A program made the translations under genes and the position numbers. A DNA stretch of 64,000 nucleotides from Shewanella schlegeliana (GTDB lineage: Bacteria; Pseudomonadota; Gammaproteobacteria; Enterobacterales; Shewanellaceae): NCBI RefSeq assembly GCF_016765635.1, contig NZ_JAESVD010000013.1:1-64000 (forward strand). The letters run 5' to 3'. Below, piece after piece: positions 1 to 6,818 of the stretch. Every line of letters begins with the position of its first letter. Within the stretch, counting starts at the first letter, position 1. Under the pieces are notes generated by a model. It was given only the letters and a program-made list of their open reading frames with translations, did not search any database and was not told the DNA's origin.

Positions 1-123
1 TGAGCTAGCGGAACTCATCAGGGATCAAGGCTTAAGCCTTAACTAGAATCCGAATAGATGGCTGCAATACCAACTTTGAATTCAATGACAATTTAGCTTG
101 CACAAAACGGAGCGTCCATAGAT

Positions 124-130
124 GTTAGGT
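124..130 (+). other. Integron core site (R' box) opening cassette 1
   Basis: The heptamer GTTAGGT fits the attC R' consensus GTTRRRY. Recombination falls after its first G, so cassette 1 begins at 125. It is the exact reverse complement of the R'' box ACCTAAC at 553-559, as expected for the two ends of one cassette. The rest of the attC to which this R' belongs should lie in about 1-123, but I could not find a convincing R'' box or stem there, so the preceding cassette is unresolved. Confidence 0.6.
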
Positions 131-165
131 TCTATCAGAATTGCTATCAAGCATAGGTTCAGGGA

Positions 166-549
166 ATGAAAAAATTTGTAATTTTATTATTAAGTATCAG
201 CTTGCTAGCGAGTTGCACCGTAGGCAATGCTCCTTTTGCTGAAAGGCGAGATACCTATGTTGGGACAAAAGTTTCTTTTTTAGATCCTACAAGGTTTGGT
301 AATGCAGGGGATTTAATTAGGTCTGATTACATGGTCGCAGGAGATGGCTTTACCCATATAACAAAAAATGAGAATGGCGATATTGTACAGCACTGGTTCA
401 TAAGTGAAGTATTGCCAAATTTTGTTGGTGAAAAAGAATGGGTTGGAAAATGTAAAATTTTTTACGTTGTAGATCCTAAAACAAATATCATTAAAAGTTG
501 GGGGTACGATGAAGGCGGAAACCCTCAAAGTTGCAGGGATTGGCCCTAA
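166..549 (+). CDS. Small lipoprotein of unknown function, integron cassette gene
   Basis: A 127-residue protein with a lipoprotein signal: a positive MKK start, a short hydrophobic stretch and the lipobox LLASC, with lipidation expected at Cys17. The mature part has no domain I recognise; it has two further cysteines, near residues 95 and 123, which could pair in the periplasm. It sits alone between the core site at 124-130 and the attC at 553-608, with its stop almost touching the attC. That is normal for a promoterless cassette gene read from an upstream promoter. The region is AT-rich compared with the core genes to the right. Function unknown; that it is a lipoprotein cassette gene is well supported. 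Confidence 0.8.
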   Translation: MKKFVILLLSISLLASCTVGNAPFAERRDTYVGTKVSFLDPTRFGNAGDLIRSDYMVAGDGFTHITKNENGDIVQHWFISEVLPNFVGEKEWVGKCKIFYVVDPKTNIIKSWGYDEGGNPQSCRDWP

Positions 550-552
550 AGA

Positions 553-608
553 ACCTAACAAATATGGATAGGCCGCGCGTAGCCGCGTCCTTATCCCGAG
601 TGTTGAAC
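553..608 (+). other. attC recombination site of cassette 1
   Basis: A 56-bp short attC. The R'' box ACCTAAC (553-559) fits RYYYAAC and the R' box GTTGAAC (602-608) fits GTTRRRY. Between them GGATA (566-570) pairs with TATCC (592-596), and GG plus CGCG (571-577) pair with CGCG and CC (584-590), giving an imperfect stem with unpaired bases as attC sites have. Cassette 1 ends at G602. In the excised circle its R' would be GTTAGGT, a perfect partner of ACCTAAC. Confidence 0.82.
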
Positions 609-816
609 AAGCCCGGGGTAGTTGCAGTGATACCTTTAATTGTAAATAGCAGATCGAGAGTTCGGTCTGTTTCAATGTTTGGTCAGTGATTTGTTTTCAC
701 AGAACATATCTAGCCCTTAGCAAAGCAGCTAATTAGACAAGTCCTGCTATATCAGTGCGTTGTATTTATTTCTCCTCTTTTTACTCAGTGTTACCGTTAT
801 CCTTATTCTTCCAACA

Positions 817-1899
817 CTAGGCTGTGATCGTTGAACTCATCGGTCGCCTGTTGAGATAGATACCCATAAATGTCATCGGCTGCTGACAGCAAGGGCAAGG
901 CCGTATTGCCGCAAGGCGTTTTGCCTCTTCGACTAGGGGAAATACCGTCCCAGCGACAGCGAACATCAGCTGTATTTGTTGCCTCAGCTTGCGGAAGTTC
1001 CCGCTAAGTAATCCATAATCTCGTACTCGGCGTAACCCTTTGGGTAAAACATGCTGCAGCACTAACCATAGGAAATCAGTCACTGGTAAGGTGCGTATTC
1101 TTGTCGTTTGACTCTGGCTGTCTTGATACTTAAAACTGACTTTGCCATCAGTCATGCCGATGATGCTTTTATCTGGCAATACACCGCGATAGAGATATCG
1201 GGACAGGTACTTCAGTGCAGGTAAGCCTTTGCCCACATGCTGGCAATCTACCACCCATTTCTTGGGGATGGCTGATGGCAGTGTGGTATCTAGCTTATTT
1301 ATCAGGTATTCCATCAACCTTGCTCGCCACACTTTGGCGAGATTAAAAGCGTTGAACAGATATTTACCTCTGCTTTTCTGCCACTGTTTTTTGTCTTTGT
1401 TGAAGCTACCTGCGGGAATGATGAAGTGAAGATGCGGATGGTAGTCTCGGCGTCTATTGTGGGTGTGCAACACGCCAGTAAAGCCAATTTTTCCGCCGAG
1501 CGATTTTGAGTTGTGTGCAAAGTCTTTAAGTACACTGGCCGCCACCGTGAACATCGCTTGATAGACTTGCTCTGGGTGAGACTTCGCGACAGCACGAAGT
1601 TCGAAAGGTAAAGTGAACGTAACCATAAAATACTCAACGGGCAATAACTTAGTCTGCTGCTTATTGAGCCAGTCTTGTGTGGTGTTGTGCTGGCATTGAG
1701 AGCAACTGCGATGACCACAAGACAGCGGAAAGTCAGCGGTATGAGAACAGCCCTGACATGCCCAATGACTATTGCGCTCAGTATTGGTGCGGCAACTGAG
1801 CATTGCATAAATGGCTTGTCGCATCGATGATGTTATCTGTTGCTCGTATGCCTGATTAAACGTATCAAGATGGTCACGTAAAATGTCGATGAACTTCAT
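817..1899 (-). CDS. IS91 family HUH transposase
   Basis: A rolling-circle (Y-type) transposase of about 360 residues. The N-terminal part carries a zinc-binding cysteine cluster (CQGC, then CGHRSCSQC, residues about 35-70). The HUH motif HPHLH lies near residue 155, and the YLSRYLYR segment supplies the IS91-type catalytic tyrosines. A C-terminal CPCC looks like a second zinc knuckle. A start at 1914 (GTG) is possible, but the ATG at 1899-1897 overlaps the TGA of the upstream recombinase as ATGA, which indicates translational coupling and decides the start. No frameshift is visible, so the element may still be active. Confidence 0.9.
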   Translation of the reverse strand: MKFIDILRDHLDTFNQAYEQQITSSMRQAIYAMLSCRTNTERNSHWACQGCSHTADFPLSCGHRSCSQCQHNTTQDWLNKQQTKLLPVEYFMVTFTLPFELRAVAKSHPEQVYQAMFTVAASVLKDFAHNSKSLGGKIGFTGVLHTHNRRRDYHPHLHFIIPAGSFNKDKKQWQKSRGKYLFNAFNLAKVWRARLMEYLINKLDTTLPSAIPKKWVVDCQHVGKGLPALKYLSRYLYRGVLPDKSIIGMTDGKVSFKYQDSQSQTTRIRTLPVTDFLWLVLQHVLPKGLRRVRDYGLLSGNFRKLRQQIQLMFAVAGTVFPLVEEAKRLAAIRPCPCCQQPMTFMGIYLNRRPMSSTITA

Positions 1900-2786
1900 A
1901 CGCCACACTCCCACTTCAGCGCTAACCCCTCTGTCAGCAGGTTAATCGCCTCAACCGTATTTTTGCGAGTGATCTGGGTAAGTCGTGTATATCGTGCAGT
2001 GGTATTAAGGCTGTTATGGCCGAGCAGGCTTTGAACAGAGCGCAGATCTAGCCCTTGTTCTAGCAGGTGTGTAGCATAACTATGGCGTAGATTATGAGGG
2101 CTGATGAATTTATGAATGTTGCACTCAGCAATGACACGTTTTAGTGCTTTTTGAATGCCACCTTTATCCATCAATGAGTCAGGCTTGCCATTTTTACCTG
2201 GGAAAAGGTAACGCGGATGGCGGTGGGTTCGCCAGTAATAACGCAATGCTAGCAAAGTACGTTTAGGCAACGGAACCAGCCTGTCTTTGCCGCCTTTAGC
2301 GTTACGAACATGCACCTGCATTAACTGTGAATCGATATCCCCAACTTGCAAAGATATGCCCTCACCAAGGCGGAGTCCCATACTGTACAAGGTTAGAAAA
2401 AAGACCTGATATCGAAACTGACGGGTGAGGCTAATCACGATAGCCACTTCTGTAGGCGTCAGTATATCGGGCAAGCGTTTTACCTGTGGCGGCTTGACAA
2501 TATTGAGCCACTCCCAGCTTTGGTTTAGCACATGACGGTAGAAAAACTGTAAACCATTACGGTCAAGCTTAACCGTGCTCCATGAGTGTGACGCTATCAG
2601 TTGAGCGAAGTAGCGCTTCAAATCATCGGTTGTGAGGTTGTCGGGGCAACAGTCAAAATAGGCCGCAATACGTCTAACAGCTCGGCTATATGCATCGATG
2701 GTGGCAGGTCGCTTGCCTTGCAGTGTTAAGTTGGTAAGATGTTGTTCATAAAGAGAATCAAAGCGTTGTTGTTCGGATGTGTTCAT
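1896..2786 (-). CDS. Tyrosine recombinase of the IS91-like element
   Basis: A 296-residue XerC/D-type recombinase. The N-terminal SAM-like core-binding domain spans about residues 10-95. The catalytic residues are visible: Arg139 in MGLRLGEG, a Lys at about 164-167, His231 and Arg234 in HNLRHS, His257 in LLGHNS and the nucleophile Tyr266 in ARYTR. It lacks the extra helix between the FPG and HxLRH blocks that marks integron integrases, so I do not call it IntI despite its place in a cassette array. Its stop overlaps the transposase start, so the two are expressed together. Some IS91-family elements carry such a recombinase; its exact role in transposition is not clear to me. Confidence 0.88.
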   Translation of the reverse strand: MNTSEQQRFDSLYEQHLTNLTLQGKRPATIDAYSRAVRRIAAYFDCCPDNLTTDDLKRYFAQLIASHSWSTVKLDRNGLQFFYRHVLNQSWEWLNIVKPPQVKRLPDILTPTEVAIVISLTRQFRYQVFFLTLYSMGLRLGEGISLQVGDIDSQLMQVHVRNAKGGKDRLVPLPKRTLLALRYYWRTHRHPRYLFPGKNGKPDSLMDKGGIQKALKRVIAECNIHKFISPHNLRHSYATHLLEQGLDLRSVQSLLGHNSLNTTARYTRLTQITRKNTVEAINLLTEGLALKWECGV

Positions 2787-2889
2787 GACAATACTCCTAG
2801 GGTTACGACCAAGGCCGGTCGTCTCTAGAAAGTATTTAGGATGAGCAAGGAAAGAGGCTTGTTATCTTCTTCTGCCACGCAGCGGCTTC

Positions 2890-2990
2890 GTTCAACAAGC
2901 AACTAAAGCGGGACTGCTAACGCTTGGCTCGGTTTCGCTTCGCTACACAAGTTTAGCCAAGCATTATCAGCCCCTTAGTGTGGGCGTAAG
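2890..2990 (+). other. VCR-like attC closing cassette 2, last site of the array
   Basis: The R'' box GTTCAAC (2890-2896) is the exact reverse complement of GTTGAAC at 602-608. A long imperfect palindrome follows, including GCTTGGCT (2922-2929) against AGCCAAGC (2955-2962) and GGGACTG against CAGCCCC, an arrangement that strongly recalls the roughly 120-bp Vibrio cholerae repeats. The R' end is degenerate: GCGTAAG at 2984-2990 instead of GTTRRRY. This probably means the array ends here with a decayed site. The remaining gene-free sequence to 3289 shows nothing clear besides the expected promoter region of rarD. Confidence 0.75.
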
Positions 2991-3289
2991 ATATGTGGGG
3001 TCAGTGTAAACTTTATTTAAACACCATAAATTTACTAATTCCATGGCCTACCTATAGACCTTTAGCACTAAATGACTTTTGTCCAAAAGCGCTCTCCTCC
3101 TTGCTAATGAGACCATTGATTACGAATGCTTAAGCGATAAATAAAGGTAATAAACTAAATCCTTATCTACAGCTGCCCCCTTACCTACATCGAAATCAAT
3201 TACGCAAGGTGATTTAAGTCACACTTTTTGTGCCTTGCTAATGAGAAAATAGCGGCCTTTATCGCCTAACCCATTCCAGCTAAATTCAT

Positions 3290-4249
3290 ATGCAATCCAC
3301 GACGTCTGTTAACGCAGCCTCTTCATTTAAGGGCAACGCACTCGCTGCTTTCTCGTTTCTATTATGGGGCTTGATGCCGCTCTATTATCATTTTCTTCCT
3401 AATGCGAATATTAATGAGTTATTGGCATTTAGGATCCTGTTCTCCGTCCCCTTTATGGTACTCGTATTTGTACTCATGGGGCGTAAATTGCCGTCTCTGT
3501 CACAGCTTAGGGCCGATAAAAGATCGGTACTGCTCTGTGGTTTGGCATCGCTCATAATGTGTGTCTCTTGGTATAGCTTTACTTGGGCGATAACCCATGG
3601 ACAAGTGCTTGCGGCCAGCTTAGGTTTTTTCATTAACCCACTGTTTGCCATTGCTTTAGGTGTACTGTTTCTCGGGGACAAATTGACTGCTGCGCAAAAA
3701 ATGGCGGTGGTATTGGGCACATGTGGCATCAGTTACATGGTCTATAGCTATGGTGAACTGCCATGGCTTGCACTTAGCATGGGCAGTTTTTTCGCGTTAT
3801 ATGGCCTATGTAAAAAGTTTATTCGCTTCGACTCACTGACCTCTGTAACCGTGGAGGCGCTCCTGCTCATGCCATTTGCCGCGATCTATTTATTGTGGTT
3901 ATGGAGCTCAGATCAAAGCGTCGCGATATCTGCCGCGCTATCGGGTGAGACATCGGTATTACTACTGTATATCGGCTCAGCTCCTGTTACCTTAATGCCA
4001 TTGGTTTTCTTTGCGTTGGCTATCAGGGCCACCAGCTTATCTATGATAGGGCTGATGCAATATATTGAACCTAGCTTACAATTCCTGCTGGCTGTCCTGT
4101 TATTTAATGAGCATTTTGATCAAGTTAAGGCGGTGAGCTTTGCCTTAATCTGGACTGGACTGCTACTTTGTTCGCTAGAGGCGCTTCCAGCACTAAAGCA
4201 TATGAGACATATGAGGCATAAGTTTCGAGCGACTCGACACCCGCATTAA
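3290..4249 (+). CDS. rarD: EamA-family transporter RarD
   Basis: A 319-residue inner-membrane protein with about ten hydrophobic segments and duplicated EamA/DMT halves. The opening FLLWGLMPLYYHFL and the SWYSFTWAI and PLFAIALGVLFLGDKL blocks are typical of RarD. The E. coli family member is linked to chloramphenicol sensitivity, but its natural substrate is not established, so the name is by family only. A histidine- and arginine-rich tail (residues about 300-319) is cytoplasmic and unusual in length. It is the first core gene after the integron and is monocistronic, with a hairpin just downstream. Confidence 0.88.
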   Translation: MQSTTSVNAASSFKGNALAAFSFLLWGLMPLYYHFLPNANINELLAFRILFSVPFMVLVFVLMGRKLPSLSQLRADKRSVLLCGLASLIMCVSWYSFTWAITHGQVLAASLGFFINPLFAIALGVLFLGDKLTAAQKMAVVLGTCGISYMVYSYGELPWLALSMGSFFALYGLCKKFIRFDSLTSVTVEALLLMPFAAIYLLWLWSSDQSVAISAALSGETSVLLLYIGSAPVTLMPLVFFALAIRATSLSMIGLMQYIEPSLQFLLAVLLFNEHFDQVKAVSFALIWTGLLLCSLEALPALKHMRHMRHKFRATRHPH

Positions 4250-4265
4250 TAAACCATGTTAAGCA

Positions 4266-4289
4266 GAACCGTAGCTACTGCTACGGTTC
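4266..4289 (+). terminator. Hairpin after rarD, possible terminator
   Basis: GAACCGTAG (4266-4274) and CTACGGTTC (4281-4289) form a perfect 9-bp stem with a 6-base loop, 17 bases after the rarD stop. There is no T-run after it, so intrinsic termination is uncertain; it could stabilise the 3' end instead. Confidence 0.4.
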
Positions 4290-4306
4290 ATCTCATCTTG
4301 CGGTCT

Positions 4307-4441
4307 AAGAAGGGGCTAGATTCGAGGGCGCTTCGCTTCGAGGACGGACTTCGTCCAGCCAGGAAAATCAAAAGCATGACGGGCTAAAGCCCGACCTACA
4401 ACAAACACCGCTTTTCCGCCTTTACTTGTACCGTCTTTGCT
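4307..4441. repeat. Hairpin-rich intergenic repeat, copy 1
   Basis: The first of two imperfect direct copies about 135 bp long (the second is 4446-4578). Both carry the same internal palindromes in the same order: CGCTTCGCTTCGAG, GGACGGACTTCGTCC and GGGCTAAAGCCC, followed by GACCTACAACAAACACCGC. Such palindromic units are typical of dispersed intergenic repeats. No open reading frame of note crosses it. Confidence 0.75.
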
Positions 4442-4445
4442 TTAA

Positions 4446-4578
4446 AAGAAGGTCCTAGATTCTAGGACGCTTCGCTGCGAGGACGGACTTCGTCCTGCTA
4501 GGAAAATCAAAACATGACGGCTAAAGCCCGACCTACAACAAACACCGCTTTTCCGTCTTTGCTTGTACCGCCTTAGCT
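4446..4578. repeat. Hairpin-rich intergenic repeat, copy 2
   Basis: The second copy of the unit at 4307-4441, differing by scattered substitutions and small indels (for example it lost a G from the GGGCTAAAGCCC arm). Its end (4561-4575) already resembles the 15-bp unit tandemly repeated at 4672-4761, so the two repeat types are related. 4579-4671 is more of the same low-complexity sequence with several CCTAGG/CTAGA motifs. Confidence 0.75.
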
Positions 4579-4671
4579 CTTCCTAGAGCCTAGAACCTTT
4601 CTTTGCCTTTCCTAGGCTCTAGCTCATACCGTGAGTGACGCAGTCACGTTCCCTAGGCCCCTAGTCGTTCG

Positions 4672-4761
4672 GCTCTTACCATCTCAGCTCATACCGTCTT
4701 AGCTTATCCCGTCTTCGCTCATACCGTCCTAGCTCATATCGTCTTAGCTTATCCCATCTTC
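4672..4761. repeat. Six tandem 15-bp units
   Basis: Six consecutive 15-bp units starting GCTC or GCTT, consensus GCTCATACCGTCTTA, at 4672, 4687, 4702, 4717, 4732 and 4747. Units 2 and 4 are almost identical, and units 3 and 6 share the variant GCTTATCCC. The pattern alternates between two unit variants, which suggests duplication of longer blocks. It lies in the gene-free stretch between rarD and the chemoreceptor gene, with no coding potential I would trust. Confidence 0.8.
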
Positions 4762-4843
4762 GCTCTTCCTAGAACCTAGAACCTGCTTTTCCTAGCACCT
4801 TCTTTAAAGCCTGCCTTTCTTTGGCCGTTAATTTCAAAATACC

Positions 4844-4875
4844 AAAAAAAACGCAGCTTAGATAAACTGCGTTTT
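4844..4875 (-). terminator. Terminator of the chemoreceptor gene
   Basis: AAAACGCAG (4848-4856) pairs with CTGCGTTTT (4867-4875). On the minus strand the stem is followed by a run of eight T, 32 bases after the stop of the gene ending at 4908. Confidence 0.8.
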
Positions 4876-4907
4876 CATTTCGATACCGCTAAAAGCGAGT
4901 GCAAAAA

Positions 4908-6482
4908 CTATATTTTACGCTGAACACTCTGCTCCCAGAACTGTCTCGACAAGTTATGGGTCTTAGTCGACAAGCGTGAAACCTGGCCGCCTCGCTCGGC
5001 AGCATCCTGTGTCTGCTGCAGGCTCTCGAGTGCCAACTCATTGATCACTTGAATAGAGTGGCTGATGTCATTGGCAACGGCCGTTTGCTGAGTCATGGCA
5101 CTCGCGTTTTCATCACTCATAACATTCATCTTAATGATAGAGTCTCGCAAGGCCTCGAAGGAATCATCAACCTTCTTCGCCAGTGCCACCGATTGCTCAG
5201 CCCGGTATTGACCTGCTTCCATGGTCTTAGCCGCTTTTTCGGTGCTTTGACGAAACTTTGTAACGATAGCTTCGATATGAGAGGTCGATTCACTGGTACG
5301 GCTGGAAAGCTGACGTACCTCATCGGCCACAACGGCAAAACCACGACCGGACTCACCCGCCCTTGCCGCCTCAATCGCGGCGTTTAGTGCCAACAGATTG
5401 GTTTGTTCAGCAATACTACGGATCACATCCAGTACATTATTAATGTCGTGACTATCTTGCTCGATAGATGCGACTACAGAGGAGAAGTTGCCCACCTCAT
5501 CCTTAAGTTGATTAATTGAGCCTATCACCTGCTCTAACAGCTCATGACCCTTTTCAGCAGAAACGTTACTTGCCGCCATCTCTGTTGCGGCGCCGTGAAT
5601 ATTATTACTCACCTCCGCAAAGCTGGCACTCATCTCCTCCATCGCCGTTGCCGCTTGGCTAGTCTGCATGCTCTGGCTATCGGCGCGCTGACGAGTACTA
5701 TTAATGGTATCGTTTAAGCTAGCGCTAAGAGATTCGATTGAAGCTGCAGAGTCGGCCATCCGTCCAACGACACCGCCGGTTTCGGTGAGCAAAAATTGCA
5801 ATGCAAAGCTAACCGTGCCCAACTCATCCTGACGACCAGTAAACACGCCCGTTGCAAGCGGATCATCTATGGTATTTCTTGCCTGGGTGACCAAGTTATT
5901 AAACGGCTTTAAAATAGAATTGAGACCTAGCGCCCCCACGATGCTAAACACAACAACGGCAGCAATCGGTGAGTAACTCGCAAGCATAACGGTCATAAGC
6001 ACAGTTGTGATTAGCCACGCATATAACTTAGCGGTAAATCCCAAGATAGGCTTACGTAATGCCTTAGGCTGCTTTCCTGCTTTTACCTTTTGATAAATAG
6101 ATTGGGCCCGTTCAATTTGTTCTGGTGTTGCTTTACGGCGCACCGATTGATATTCATGGACTTTACCGTTTTCATAGACAGGTGCGACATAGGCATTAAC
6201 CCAGTAATGGTCGCCATTTTTACTGCGGTTTTTAACGATCCCCACCCAAGGCTTACCTGTTTTAATGCGCGACCAAAGGGACTCAAAAGCGGCCTCAGGC
6301 ATATCGGGATGACGAACCAGGTTATGGGGCTGGCTATGTAACTCATCAAAACTATAGCCACTCACATTTATGAAGCCTTCATTTGCATACTTAATATTAC
6401 CGTCAAGGTCCGTTGTAGACAGTAATATACAGTTATCGGTCAACATTTTTTCTTTTTGAGTGACCGGTTGGTTGTTTCGCAT
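4908..6482 (-). CDS. PAS-domain methyl-accepting chemotaxis protein (Aer-like)
   Basis: A 524-residue chemoreceptor without a periplasmic sensor. A PAS domain occupies about residues 12-115 (DLDGNIKYANEGFINVSGYS, HYWVNAYVAPVYENG), then two close hydrophobic segments (about 150-170 and 171-190), a HAMP-like linker and a long cytoplasmic coiled coil. The conserved signalling tip IAEQTNLLALNAAIEAARAG lies at about residues 357-376, which docks CheA/CheW. This order matches Aer-type redox or energy taxis receptors, in which the PAS binds FAD; whether FAD binds here cannot be seen. It lacks a C-terminal CheR/CheB pentapeptide. Monocistronic. Confidence 0.9.
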   Translation of the reverse strand: MRNNQPVTQKEKMLTDNCILLSTTDLDGNIKYANEGFINVSGYSFDELHSQPHNLVRHPDMPEAAFESLWSRIKTGKPWVGIVKNRSKNGDHYWVNAYVAPVYENGKVHEYQSVRRKATPEQIERAQSIYQKVKAGKQPKALRKPILGFTAKLYAWLITTVLMTVMLASYSPIAAVVVFSIVGALGLNSILKPFNNLVTQARNTIDDPLATGVFTGRQDELGTVSFALQFLLTETGGVVGRMADSAASIESLSASLNDTINSTRQRADSQSMQTSQAATAMEEMSASFAEVSNNIHGAATEMAASNVSAEKGHELLEQVIGSINQLKDEVGNFSSVVASIEQDSHDINNVLDVIRSIAEQTNLLALNAAIEAARAGESGRGFAVVADEVRQLSSRTSESTSHIEAIVTKFRQSTEKAAKTMEAGQYRAEQSVALAKKVDDSFEALRDSIIKMNVMSDENASAMTQQTAVANDISHSIQVINELALESLQQTQDAAERGGQVSRLSTKTHNLSRQFWEQSVQRKI

Positions 6483-6774
6483 GACTAACAGCCCTTTAAC
6501 TTGAAATAAACACTGGGCATTCTGACAAATTCACATAAAGAAAGGATTGATTACTATCACGAAATGGCGCTAATAGTTTAAAAATCTAACGCCTTAGAAA
6601 GATAATGACTAATGCCCTTGAATGTACTTAAATCATGGTCATGTTAGCTAATTGTTCACATTTTGAGTTAACTGGAGTCGCTTTAAGCGTTTTAATAGGA
6701 AAGAGTATTTTTATAAGAGTCAGTCCCTATAGGAAAGTTTCTTTATAGCTGCGCAGCTTTTAAAAGAGAATCAC
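6483..6774. other. Intergenic, no gene seen
   Basis: AT-rich sequence between the start of the chemoreceptor gene and the end of the dipeptidase gene. It should hold the chemoreceptor promoter on the minus strand. The small palindrome AGCTGCGCAGCT (6747-6758) is the only structure noticed. Confidence 0.5.
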
Positions 6775-6805
6775 AAAAAAGCGCCAACCAAGGCTAGCGC
6801 TTTTT
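6775..6805 (-). terminator. Terminator of the dipeptidase gene
   Basis: AAAAAAGCGC and GCGCTTTTT flank a 12-base loop region. On the minus strand the stem ends in a T-run, shortly after the stop at 6819. Confidence 0.7.
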
Positions 6806-6818
6806 CTCCTACAGAGGG

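Larger units (their letters stand above)
817..2786 (-). mobile_element. IS91-like element (HUH transposase plus tyrosine recombinase), ends unresolved
   Basis: The coordinates cover only the two coding regions. The true ends must lie in 609-816 and 2787-2889, because the element is contained inside integron cassette 2 (603 to about 2986). IS91 elements move by rolling-circle transposition, make no target duplication and lack terminal inverted repeats, so ends cannot be read off directly. A short palindrome near 2804-2821 (ACGACC, CCGGTCGT) may belong to the terminus on the recombinase side. A GAAC on the minus strand at 660-663 is a possible IS91-type target, but this is not secure. Confidence 0.75.

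Noticed and set aside
1..123. A complete attC for the cassette preceding cassette 1
   Set aside because: Only the R' box at 124-130 fits. No RYYYAAC heptamer with a matching stem was found in 1-123; the site may be longer and begin outside the window.
313..675. A 120-residue reading frame on the minus strand
   Set aside because: It is antisense to the cassette lipoprotein and runs through the attC palindrome; composition is not protein-like.
1896..2786. Integron integrase IntI
   Set aside because: It lies in a cassette array and is a tyrosine recombinase, but it lacks the IntI-specific extra segment and is coupled to an IS91-type transposase.
4672..4761. CRISPR-like array
   Set aside because: Units are contiguous 15-mers without spacers, and no cas genes are present.
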